Of a stretch of 6,327 nucleotides of DNA, positions 1-5,848 are shown in pieces. The stretch covers positions 1 to 6,327 of the forward strand of contig CAISZB010000216.1 of NCBI GenBank assembly GCA_903889845.1, given 5' to 3'. This DNA is from an uncultured Verrucomicrobium sp. (GTDB taxonomy: Bacteria > Verrucomicrobiota > Verrucomicrobiia > Methylacidiphilales > GAS474). The position numbers and the translations under genes are program-made. Position 1 is the first letter of the stretch. Each line of letters begins with the position of its first letter. The notes under the pieces were generated by a model. The model had not been told where the DNA came from. It saw only the letters and a program-made list of their open reading frames with translations, and did no database searches.

Positions 1-869
1 CATGCCTCCAGGAGAAGGGAGGCCTTCCGCCAGCCGCCGACGCGGGCGCGGCGGGTGAAGACGTCGAAGTCGTTCCGCTCGATCTCGTCGAGGATCGCCG
101 CGTAAAGGAGGCGCATCGTCCAGACGGCACGCCGGGTCCCATCGGCGGGGAGCTGCGCGATGCCGGGGTCGGCCAGGAGGTACCATTCCCGCGCCCGGGC
201 GATCTGGAAGCGCATCAGGTCGCGGAAGCGTGGGTCGATCTTCCCCTCCGGACGAAAAGCGCGGAGGTCGACCTCGGAGAGGCCGAACTTCGCGAGGTCG
301 TAGGCGGGGAGGTAGATCCGGTCGCGGTCGAGGTCCTCCCCCACGTCGCGCAGGATATTCGTGAGCTGCATCGCGGTGCCGAGGGCGGCGGCGTGTTCCA
401 GCAGCTCCGCGCTCGGCTGCGGGGAGAAGATGTGGGTCATCACCAGCCCGCAGACCGAGGCGACGTGGTAGCAGTAGAGGTCGAGCTCCGCCCAGTTCCC
501 GATCCGGACCGTGCCGCAGTCGTGGGAGATTCCCTTCAGGAGGCCCTCGAAGAATCCCGGCGCGATGCGACGCCGCGCGCAGGTGTCCCGGAAGGCGAGG
601 CCCCAGGGCGGGAGGTCACCTGTCGCGGTGTCACCCATGCTGAAAAGGCGGGCGAGGAGCGCCTTCTGCTCCTCCAGCGCGGCGAGGCGGGCGGCCTCAT
701 CGGGGGCGAGGTCGATAGCGTCGTCGGCGATCCGGCAGAAGGCGTAGACGGCCCAGGCCTCCCGCCGCTTGGCCTCGGGCAGGGTGTGGGAGGCCAGGTA
801 GAAGCTCCGCGCATGGCAGCGGGTGATCTCCCGGCAAGCCCTGTATGAAGTACGGAGGGAAGGACTCAT
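1..869 (-). CDS. Squalene/phytoene synthase family protein, 3' end missing
   Basis: This enzyme joins two prenyl diphosphates head to head, giving phytoene from two GGPP or squalene/presqualene from two FPP. The visible 289 residues start MSPSLRTSYRACREITRCHA and run off the left edge. Family hallmarks are CHARSFYLA (18-26), the first aspartate-rich motif DDAID (49-53), YCYHVAS (132-138), and the second motif NILRDVGED (171-179; D175 and D179) followed by DRDRIYLP (181-188). These aspartates bind the Mg-diphosphates. The start ATG at 869 shares ATGA with the stop of the upstream prenyl synthase gene, and no Shine-Dalgarno sequence is seen, so translational coupling is likely. About 289 of a usual 280-310 residues are present, so only the tail is lost. 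The family is certain. Whether it is CrtB-like (C40) or HpnC/HpnD-like (C30) cannot be settled here, although the GGPP-type look of its partner slightly favours C40. Confidence 0.93.
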   Translation of the reverse strand, partial: MSPSLRTSYRACREITRCHARSFYLASHTLPEAKRREAWAVYAFCRIADDAIDLAPDEAARLAALEEQKALLARLFSMGDTATGDLPPWGLAFRDTCARRRIAPGFFEGLLKGISHDCGTVRIGNWAELDLYCYHVASVCGLVMTHIFSPQPSAELLEHAAALGTAMQLTNILRDVGEDLDRDRIYLPAYDLAKFGLSEVDLRAFRPEGKIDPRFRDLMRFQIARAREWYLLADPGIAQLPADGTRRAVWTMRLLYAAILDEIERNDFDVFTRRARVGGWRKASLLLEA

Positions 870-1939
870 GGACGCGGGGCGAGGGAGTCGAGACGGTCGA
901 AGAGGGCGCCGAAGGCGGTGGGGAGCGCGGAGCGGGACAATTCCTCCCGGGCCTGCCGCCGCAGGGCCGCCTCCCGCTCGCGCAGGAGGGCGGGGGCGTT
1001 CGATTTCTCGACCAGGCCGCGCAGGAGGGCGAGGCGGGAGGCGTCGTTCTCCCCGCCGGGGAGGGAGAGGGCCAGGAGGAGGAGGGCGCGGTCGGCCTCG
1101 CCCAGGCGGTCGTGGGCGGCGCGGAGGAGGAGGGTCTTTTTCCCGGCGCGGAGGTCGGCGGCGGAGGCGGCGAAGTCGGCCAGGTCGTCGGCGATCTGGA
1201 AGGCGAGGCCGAGGGGCTCCGCGAGCCGGGCGAGGTCGAGGAGGGTTTCTCCTTCCTTTCCCGCCAGGATCGCGCCGAGGACGAGGGGGGTCTCGAACGT
1301 GTAGCGGGTCGTCTTGAGGGCGCAGACCCGCTCGATCTCCTCCACGCGGACGGCGCCGATGTTCCGGGTCCCCAGGACGATGTCGCCGATCTCCCCGGCC
1401 CCCGTATCGGCCACGGCCTGGAGGAAGCGCCGCAGCGCGGCCTCGCGGAGCGGGGCGGGGAAGTCGGTCGCGAGCAGGGTGTCGAGCGCGAGGGCGTGGA
1501 GGAGGTTGCCCGCGACGAGGGCGATTCCTTCCGCGTCAGCACTGGCTTCGGCGGGGCGGCTTTGGCCCTGGCCCAGGCGCGCTTCGGCGACGCGGTGGAA
1601 GGCGGGGAGGCCGCGCCGGAGGTCGGCCCGGTCGATTACGTCGTCGTGGATCAGGGTGAAGGCGTGGAAGAGTTCCATCGCCGCCGCCGCGCGGAGGAGG
1701 GAGGGATCGTCCCAGGGCCGCTCCCCGCCCAGGGTGCGGTAAGAGGCGGCGAGGAGGAGGGGCCGCAGCCGTTTCCCGGGGCGGAGGACATAGGCGGCGA
1801 GGTCGCCGTAGAGCGGCTCGAAGAAGGGGCCGTAGGCGTACCGCTCCGCCTGCTCGCGGAAGAAGCGGGCCAGGAAGGCGTCGAGGCGGGCCGGAAAGGC
1901 CTGCCATTCCGCCGCCGGGGGGAGGGTTTCCGTCGCCAT
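866..1939 (-). CDS. Polyprenyl diphosphate synthase (GGPP/FPP synthase type)
   Basis: This trans-prenyltransferase condenses IPP onto allylic diphosphates to make a C15 or C20 chain in the cytoplasm. The protein has 357 residues, starting MATETLPPAAEWQAF. Motifs in order are PGKRLRP (54-60), the first aspartate-rich motif HDDVIDRADLRRG (98-110; D99, D100, D103), K209-T210 in KTTRYTFETPL, the second motif FQIADDLADF (247-256; D251, D252, D255) and GKKT (266-269). The first motif is plain DDxxD without the two-residue insertion of bacterial FPP synthases, and Phe94 sits five residues before it. That resembles archaeal type I GGPP synthases, so GGPP is the more likely product, though this is inference. 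G144-N145 stands where GD is common. The ATG at 1939 has no Shine-Dalgarno sequence. The stop overlaps the start of the squalene/phytoene synthase gene, so the two form an operon that supplies and consumes the same diphosphate. Confidence 0.93.
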   Translation of the reverse strand: MATETLPPAAEWQAFPARLDAFLARFFREQAERYAYGPFFEPLYGDLAAYVLRPGKRLRPLLLAASYRTLGGERPWDDPSLLRAAAAMELFHAFTLIHDDVIDRADLRRGLPAFHRVAEARLGQGQSRPAEASADAEGIALVAGNLLHALALDTLLATDFPAPLREAALRRFLQAVADTGAGEIGDIVLGTRNIGAVRVEEIERVCALKTTRYTFETPLVLGAILAGKEGETLLDLARLAEPLGLAFQIADDLADFAASAADLRAGKKTLLLRAAHDRLGEADRALLLLALSLPGGENDASRLALLRGLVEKSNAPALLREREAALRRQAREELSRSALPTAFGALFDRLDSLAPRP

Positions 1940-1955
1940 AGTCGGGGTAGGGATC

Positions 1956-1983
1956 AGGATAGAGGGGAGGGGGGCGTTGGCAA
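1956..1983 (-). promoter_or_regulatory. Predicted sigma70-type promoter of the isoprenoid operon
   Basis: On the minus strand TTGCCA (1983-1978) and TATCCT (1961-1956) are separated by 16 bases. Transcription would begin about 7 bases downstream, near 1949, leaving a leader of roughly 10 bases before the ATG at 1939, too short for an ordinary Shine-Dalgarno sequence. This was judged by eye against the sigma70 consensus. The facing promoter of the hydrolase gene starts only 18 bases away. Confidence 0.45.
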
Positions 1984-2001
1984 GGGGAGTTGCGCGAGGA
2001 G

Positions 2002-2029
2002 TTGCAACCCGCCCCGACGCGGCTATTTT
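2002..2029 (+). promoter_or_regulatory. Predicted promoter of the Tat-exported hydrolase, possibly leaderless
   Basis: TTGCAA (2002-2007) and TATTTT (2024-2029) are separated by 16 bases. The -10 hexamer ends 6 bases before the ATG at 2036, so the expected +1 is at or next to the start codon. The GGAG at 2031-2034 lies only one base before the ATG, too close to act as a Shine-Dalgarno sequence. The simplest reading is a leaderless transcript. Confidence 0.5.
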
Positions 2030-2035
2030 TGGAGA

Positions 2036-3028
2036 ATGGACTTCTCCCGCCGTCATTTCCTCCGTCGCGCCGGGGTCGCGGCGGCCGCTGCCGTCTTCCT
2101 CCCCCGCTTCGCCGGATATGATCGCGCCCTGGCCCAGGCCACGTCGGTCCCGGCGCAGAAGCCGTGGAACACGCAGAGCTTCTCCATCGGCGCGATCCGG
2201 GCGACGAGTTTCCGCGACGGGACCTTCGTCTCCCCCGTCCGCCCGATCTGGACGAACGCCCCGGAGGGCGAGGCCGAGGCCGTCCTCCAGGCGGCGGGCT
2301 TCCCCGACAACAACGTGACCCTCTCCTTCAACGTCCTCCTCCTGGAGATCGGTTCCGAAAAGATCCTCCTCGACGGCGGCTACGGCCCGCTGGCGGGGAG
2401 CGCGGCGGGCGGCCTGGCCGGGGCGTTGCGCGCCTACGGGATTGCGCCGGAGCAGGTCACCGGCGTCGTCCTCAGCCACGCCCACGGGGACCACTACGGC
2501 GGGTTGGTCGACCTCGTCACCGGAAAGCCCTCCTATCCCAACGCCCACCACTTCGTCACGAAGACCGAGTACGCCTTCTGGACCGGCGGGGCCGACCTCT
2601 CGAAATCGGCGCTGCCCGCCGACCAGAAGCGGACGACGGCGGAGCAATCGCTCAAGGCCCTCCGCGCCCTCGACGGGAAATGGGAGAAGGTCGACGCCAA
2701 CCAGAAGCTGGTCGACGGGTTGGAATTGATCCCCGCCCCCGGCCACACTCCGGGCCACAGCGGCTTCCTGATCTCCTCCGGAAAGGAGCAGGTCCTCCAC
2801 ATGGTCGATGCGGCCCACAACCACATCCTCATGTTCGCCCGGCCCGAGTGGACGATGGCCTACGACACCGATCCGGCCCAGGCCGTCGCCACCCGCCGCC
2901 GCCTCTTCGACCGCGCCGCCGCCGACAAGCTCCGCGTCATGAGCTACCACCTCCCCTTCCCCGGCACGGGCCGGATCGTCGCGGAAGGGAAGGGGTACAA
3001 GTGGCTGGGCGAGGTCTTCCCGGCGTGA
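2036..3028 (+). CDS. Tat-exported metallo-beta-lactamase-fold hydrolase, methyl parathion hydrolase/lactonase-like
   Basis: This is a binuclear-metal hydrolase of 330 residues. The N-terminus carries a twin-arginine signal, SRRHFLRR (4-11), a hydrophobic alanine-rich stretch (12-22) and a likely cleavage site after ALA (31-33), so the folded enzyme should be exported. The metal ligands match the fold: HAHGDH (H148, H150, D152, H153), H237 in APGHTPGH, D258 in HMVDAAH and H305 in SYHLPFPG. Their spacing and the ending HLPFPGTGR...AEGKGYKW strongly recall methyl parathion hydrolase and related lactonases. The physiological substrate is unknown; a lactone or other ester is more likely than an organophosphate. 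The start at 2036 is chosen because the Tat motif begins right after it, although the frame stays open far upstream. The gene is divergent from the isoprenoid operon and convergent with the DUF5069 gene 4 bases away. Confidence 0.9.
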   Translation: MDFSRRHFLRRAGVAAAAAVFLPRFAGYDRALAQATSVPAQKPWNTQSFSIGAIRATSFRDGTFVSPVRPIWTNAPEGEAEAVLQAAGFPDNNVTLSFNVLLLEIGSEKILLDGGYGPLAGSAAGGLAGALRAYGIAPEQVTGVVLSHAHGDHYGGLVDLVTGKPSYPNAHHFVTKTEYAFWTGGADLSKSALPADQKRTTAEQSLKALRALDGKWEKVDANQKLVDGLELIPAPGHTPGHSGFLISSGKEQVLHMVDAAHNHILMFARPEWTMAYDTDPAQAVATRRRLFDRAAADKLRVMSYHLPFPGTGRIVAEGKGYKWLGEVFPA

Positions 3029-3032
3029 GCGA

Positions 3033-3998
3033 TTACTCCGCCCCCAGGTTCCGCACGGGGCGGCCCTCGTCGAGGTCGATGTAATCGAACATCGTTTGGA
3101 CGGCGTCGGCGGGGAGGCCCGCCTCGCCGAGGCGGAAGAGGAGCCGGTCGCGGAGGTTGTCGTGCCAGCCGCGCTTCCGCATGAAGGCGTTCCAGACGGC
3201 GATTTCCTCCTCGGTCGGCTTCGTCCCCGTCGCGTAGGCCCACGCGAGGAGCGCGGCGGGATCGGTCTCCCCGCCCAGGACCTTCGCCTTCAGCGGCTCG
3301 TAATCGAGGCCCAGGAAGCGGAGGCAGAAGGAGTCGAAGGTCCGCGCCTTCGCCGGTTCCTGGTCGCCCCAGCCGAGGGGCCCGACCCAGCCTTCCGGCA
3401 GCTTCCCGGCGGCGGCGAGACCGATCTTCGCGACCATCCGGGGGAAGTAGGTGAGGCCGCCGACTTCCTCGTAGGGGCTCGGCAGACCGGGGATGCGAGT
3501 CGGCGCGTTGGGGAAGGGACCGGGGTTGAAAGGTTCCGGCACGAAGTCGGCGGGGGTCTTCCGCCCCTCGTCGATGTCCATGCCGTCGAACCACGTCATC
3601 ACCGCGTCGGGATCGGCGCCCAGCTTCGCCGCCCACTTTCGCATCGAGGGGGAGGCGTCGTCGCGCCAGCCCCGCTTCGCGGCGTAGGCGCTCCAGATCT
3701 CGATTTTTTCGGCGGACGTATTTTTCCCCGCCGTCCGCGCCCAGGCCAGGACAGCGGCATCGTCGGGGAGGGACAGGGTCTTTTGGACCAGGTCGTCATA
3801 AGAGACGCCCAGGAGGCGGCAACACCGGGCGTCGAAGACGTGGCCACCGTAGGCCGGGGCATCTCCCAGATAGGGGACGTAGGCTTCCGGGAGCTTCCCC
3901 GCCGCGTGGAGGCGGATTTTGGAAAGCATACGGGGGAAGTAGACGAGGCCGTCGATCGAGTCGTTGGCACTGGCAAGGCCGGGGACGGGGGTGGGCAT
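3033..3998 (-). CDS. Tandem DUF5069 protein
   Basis: This 321-residue protein consists of two copies of the DUF5069 domain, a family of unknown function usually seen as a single domain of about 140-160 residues. Copy 1 covers about residues 4-147 and copy 2 about 168-314, joined by a proline-rich linker (PADFVPEPFNPGPFPNAP). Both share YFPRM, the AAGKLPE block, FDxxCxRxLG, LAWA, KRGWxD, DAVxTxFD and DxDEGR. No signal peptide or membrane segment is visible, so it is probably cytoplasmic. The motifs suggest a small helical fold, but no catalytic residues are known. The ATG at 3998 has no Shine-Dalgarno sequence. The stop (TAA at 3035-3033) faces the hydrolase stop with a 4-base gap. The family call rests on recalled motifs such as the KRGWRD and DxDEGRP pattern. 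Confidence 0.85.
   Translation of the reverse strand: MPTPVPGLASANDSIDGLVYFPRMLSKIRLHAAGKLPEAYVPYLGDAPAYGGHVFDARCCRLLGVSYDDLVQKTLSLPDDAAVLAWARTAGKNTSAEKIEIWSAYAAKRGWRDDASPSMRKWAAKLGADPDAVMTWFDGMDIDEGRKTPADFVPEPFNPGPFPNAPTRIPGLPSPYEEVGGLTYFPRMVAKIGLAAAGKLPEGWVGPLGWGDQEPAKARTFDSFCLRFLGLDYEPLKAKVLGGETDPAALLAWAYATGTKPTEEEIAVWNAFMRKRGWHDNLRDRLLFRLGEAGLPADAVQTMFDYIDLDEGRPVRNLGAE
3057..3989 (-). repeat. Internal duplication: two DUF5069 copies in one gene
   Basis: Copy 1 lies at about 3558-3989 and copy 2 at about 3057-3497. The repeat is clear in protein but diverged in DNA, so the duplication is old. Copy 1 carries an insertion around residues 46-54 (DAPAYGGHV), where copy 2 has a different short stretch (GDQEPAKAR). 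Confidence 0.8.
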
Positions 3999-4006
3999 GG
4001 TCGGGA

Positions 4007-4035
4007 AGGATCGTTCAGGAAGGGAGGCAGGTCAA
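4007..4035 (-). promoter_or_regulatory. Possible promoter of the DUF5069 gene
   Basis: On the minus strand TTGACC (4035-4030) is followed after 17 bases by GATCCT (4012-4007), which ends 8 bases before the ATG at 3998. The -10 is a poor match (3 of 6, but with A2 and T6 present), so this is tentative. If it is used, the transcript would have almost no leader, which fits the lack of a Shine-Dalgarno sequence. Confidence 0.3.
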
Positions 4036-4132
4036 GGGGAGGAAAAGCGGGCAAAAGAATAAAGGGCTAAAGTATTTTTCCCCACCGCCGAAGGAGTACG
4101 CGCAGGCCAACAACATCAACCCCAGGAAAATT

Positions 4133-4735
4133 ATGTCTAGCATCCAATCTGTCAGTTCCGCGGGAAGTTCGGCCAGTAGTCTTTACGCACAGCTTCTGGC
4201 CGAATCGTCCTCGAAGAAAAACGCCCAACAGACCACCGCCGCGTCCGGCGGTGCGGCCACCGCCTCCGCCGAGGTGAGCGCCGCCACGAGCGGCTCGACC
4301 GCGCCGGCCGCCACCACCGTCACGGCGGCCGCCTCGTCCCAGGGATCGGGTTCCGGTACGGGCGACACCTCGTCCAAATCCAGCTCCTCCTCTTCCTCGT
4401 CGAGCGCTTCCTCCCAGGCGGCGTCGAGCGAGAGCCAGGCCGCCAACGCCACCGCGTCGTCGGCCAGTTCCGCCACCTACACCAACTCCTATGGCGACAC
4501 GGTGAGCATGAGCGGCGTCGTCACGGTCGGGGCGCGCGGCGACGGCCACAAGGGCCAGACCGATCCCGACATCGAGAAGAAGAAGTCCGCCGCCGCGACC
4601 ACGTCGGCCTCTTCTTCCTCTTCCGCCCCCGCCGCCTCCTCCTCCTCGAAGTCGGACTCCGACTCCGATGTGGACTCCTCCTCCGAGGTCGCCGGGCAGC
4701 AGCAGATCCTGCAGCGGACCTATTCCCAGTCATAG
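4133..4735 (+). CDS. Serine/alanine-rich low-complexity protein of unknown function
   Basis: I do not recognise this 200-residue protein. By my hand count it holds about 63 serines and 37 alanines, half of all residues. It starts MSSIQSVSSAGSSASSLYAQ, and residues 1-25 could form a short amphipathic helix. A Ser/Ala/Thr/Gly region follows, with nine serines in a row near 83-91. A more ordinary patch (about 116-150) includes YTNSYGDTVSMSGVVTVG and GHKGQTDPDIEKKK. Then comes a second serine tract with alternating acid (KSDSDSDVDSSSE) and the tail QQQILQRTYSQS. There is no signal peptide, membrane segment or cysteine. AGGA at 4124-4127, 5 bases before the ATG, is the best Shine-Dalgarno in the window. 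The serine runs use mixed TCC, TCG, TCT and AGC codons, so the protein itself appears selected. TATTTT at 4073-4078 could be a -10, but no convincing -35 was found. A disordered structural, surface or adhesive role is possible but unproven. Confidence 0.65.
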   Translation: MSSIQSVSSAGSSASSLYAQLLAESSSKKNAQQTTAASGGAATASAEVSAATSGSTAPAATTVTAAASSQGSGSGTGDTSSKSSSSSSSSSASSQAASSESQAANATASSASSATYTNSYGDTVSMSGVVTVGARGDGHKGQTDPDIEKKKSAAATTSASSSSSAPAASSSSKSDSDSDVDSSSEVAGQQQILQRTYSQS

Positions 4736-4747
4736 GCCGGAGCGGGG

Positions 4748-4776
4748 TTGACCTACGTCAACCGACCCCCTAAGGT
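4748..4776 (+). promoter_or_regulatory. bioB: Predicted bioB promoter overlapping the operator
   Basis: TTGACC (4748-4753) and TAAGGT (4771-4776) are exactly 17 bases apart. The -10 match is modest (3 of 6, with T1, A2 and T6). It ends 10 bases before the ATG at 4787, so the leader would be about 3-4 bases or absent. The inverted repeat at 4754-4787 covers the spacer, the -10 and the start site, as expected for repression by blocking RNA polymerase. Confidence 0.4.
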
Positions 4777-4787
4777 CGGTTGACGTA
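4754..4787 (+). promoter_or_regulatory. Perfect 14-bp inverted repeat, probable BirA-type biotin operator
   Basis: TACGTCAACCGACC (4754-4767) and GGTCGGTTGACGTA (4774-4787) are perfect reverse complements around a 6-base centre (CCCTAA). The right arm ends on the A of the bioB ATG. Read as an operator, the half-sites are ACGTCAACC and GGTTGACGT with a 14-base spacer. The known BirA consensus is TTGTAAACC, 14-15 bases, GGTTTACAA, so each half-site matches at 6 of 9 positions with the right spacing. The place, just ahead of bioB and over its promoter, supports biotin-dependent repression. It could instead be an RNA hairpin that hides the start codon, or the site of another dimeric repressor. 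There is no T-run, so it is not a classic terminator. Confidence 0.6.
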
Positions 4788-5785
4788 TGGCCGCGACCGC
4801 GAAACTGACCCTGACGGAACTCCGCTCCCTCTACGACCTGCCGCTCTTCGACCTGATCGGGCGGTCCCGCGCGGTCTACGCGGCCCATTGGCCCGATCCG
4901 GAGGTGCAGCTCTGCTCCCTCCTCAGCATCAAGACGGGCGGCTGCAGCGAGGACTGCTCCTACTGCGCCCAGAGTTCCCATTACAACACCGAGCTCCAGC
5001 CGGAACGCCTCATGGAGAAGGAGCGCGTCCTGGAGGCGGCCCGCGTCGCGAAGGCCGAGGGGGCGACCCGCTTCTGCATGGGCGCGGCGTGGAAGGGCGT
5101 GAAGGGGGGCGACGCGAAGCTCGACGCCGTCTGCGGCATCGTCGCGGGGGTCGCCGAACTGGGGATGGAAGTCTGCGTCACCCTGGGCAGCCTCGACGCC
5201 GAGGCGGCGCGGCGCCTGAAGGCGGCGGGCGTCACCGCCTACAATCACAACCTCGACACGAGCCCCGAGTTCTACCCGGAGATCGTCTCCACCCACACCT
5301 TCGACGACCGCCTCCGCACCATCGGCGAGGCGCAGCGGGCCGGGATGGCCGTCTGCTCCGGCGGCATCATCGGCATGGGGGAGACGGTGACCGACCGCCT
5401 CCGCATGCTGGAAGTCCTCGCGGGCCTCGACCCGCTGCCGGAGAGCGTCCCGGTCAACGTCATCACGCCGATCCCCGGCACGCCCCTGGGAGACAAGGCG
5501 GAGCCGGTCGACATCTTCGAGTTGGTCCGCCTCATCGCCGTCGCCCGGATCACCTTCCCGAAGGCGAAGGTCCGCCTCTCCGCGGGCCGGACGCGCCTCT
5601 CCCGCGAGGGGCAGGCCCTCTGCTTCTACGCCGGGGCGAATGCGATCTTCTTCGGCTCGAAGCTCCTCACCGCCCCGAACCCGGAGGCGAACGACGACCT
5701 GAAGCTCCTCCGCGACCTCGGCTTCAAGCCGCAGGCCCCCTACACCGACGTTCCCGTGCCGGGCGGGGTGGGGGCGGCGGCGTAG
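4787..5785 (+). CDS. bioB: Biotin synthase BioB
   Basis: BioB is a radical SAM enzyme that inserts sulfur into dethiobiotin, the last step of biotin synthesis. The 332-residue protein is of normal length. The radical SAM cluster motif is CSEDCSYC (C53, C57, C60), followed by AQSSHYNT. Likely ligands of the auxiliary [2Fe-2S] cluster are C97 (FCMGAAW), C130 (VCVTLG), C190 (AVCSGGIIGMGET) and Arg263 (VRLSAGR). YNHNLDTSPEFY (152-163) and ANAIFFGSKLLT (284-295) are classic BioB signatures. The ATG at 4787 is chosen because the family similarity begins soon after it; there is no Shine-Dalgarno, and the A belongs to the upstream inverted repeat. No other bio gene lies beside it in this window, so it may be transcribed alone. 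It is probably controlled by the operator just upstream. Confidence 0.97.
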   Translation: MAATAKLTLTELRSLYDLPLFDLIGRSRAVYAAHWPDPEVQLCSLLSIKTGGCSEDCSYCAQSSHYNTELQPERLMEKERVLEAARVAKAEGATRFCMGAAWKGVKGGDAKLDAVCGIVAGVAELGMEVCVTLGSLDAEAARRLKAAGVTAYNHNLDTSPEFYPEIVSTHTFDDRLRTIGEAQRAGMAVCSGGIIGMGETVTDRLRMLEVLAGLDPLPESVPVNVITPIPGTPLGDKAEPVDIFELVRLIAVARITFPKAKVRLSAGRTRLSREGQALCFYAGANAIFFGSKLLTAPNPEANDDLKLLRDLGFKPQAPYTDVPVPGGVGAAA

Positions 5786-5786
5786 A

Positions 5787-5802
5787 AGCCGCCAAGTCGG
5801 CT
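5787..5802 (+). terminator. bioB: Weak hairpin after bioB, possible terminator
   Basis: AGCCG (5787-5791) can pair with CGGCT (5798-5802) around a 6-base loop, two bases after the bioB stop. Only a broken T-rich stretch (ATTTCTCTGTACCTTTCT) follows. The stem is short and the T-tract poor, so termination here is uncertain. Confidence 0.25.
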
Positions 5803-5813
5803 ACACATTTCTC

Positions 5814-5842
5814 TGTACCTTTCTCCCTCAAGCGTTTATAAG
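5814..5842 (+). promoter_or_regulatory. Predicted promoter of the TolB-like gene, possibly leaderless
   Basis: TATAAG (5837-5842) is a good -10 (5 of 6) and ends 6 bases before the GTG at 5849, the same distance as in the hydrolase gene at 2036. The -35 position 17 bases upstream holds TGTACC (5814-5819), a weak 3 of 6 match. There is no Shine-Dalgarno before the GTG. Expected +1 falls on the start codon. Confidence 0.45.
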
Positions 5843-5848
5843 CGCGGT

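Noticed and set aside
823..1317. Arg/Gly-rich plus-strand frame resembling an RGG protein
   Set aside because: A shadow of GC-rich codons in the prenyl synthase gene on the other strand; the RG bias follows from the base composition.
845..2035. Long plus-strand open frame continuous with the hydrolase gene, which would give a 727-residue protein
   Set aside because: It is the antisense of the well-supported prenyl synthase gene, its translation is Gly/Glu/Arg-rich without family motifs, and the Tat signal at 2036 marks the true start.
1940..2950. Minus-strand open frame extending the prenyl synthase upstream
   Set aside because: It lies antisense to the hydrolase gene and lacks motifs. The enzyme's own N-terminus fits the ATG at 1939, which follows a plausible promoter.
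3718..4087. Near-identical 16-mers GTATTTTTCCCCGCCG (3718-3733) and GTATTTTTCCCCACCG (4072-4087)
   Set aside because: One lies within the DUF5069 coding sequence and the other between genes. With no further extension or third copy, chance is the simplest explanation.
4042..4132. Protein-like in-frame sequence upstream of the serine-rich ATG (KEYAQANNINPRK)
   Set aside because: There is no ATG, GTG or TTG start in that frame here, and the AGGA before the ATG at 4133 supports the shorter protein.
4183..4476. Acidic 97-residue minus-strand frame inside the serine-rich gene
   Set aside because: The Glu/Asp runs are the reverse complement of serine codons. There is no Shine-Dalgarno or promoter, and the plus strand has the better start signal.
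4562..4573. Integrin-like RGD in the serine-rich protein (near residues 145-147)
   Set aside because: A three-residue match in a low-complexity protein is expected by chance, and there is no export signal.
4754..4787. The bioB-upstream palindrome as an intrinsic terminator of the serine-rich gene
   Set aside because: No T-tract follows the stem, and the right arm runs into the bioB start codon.
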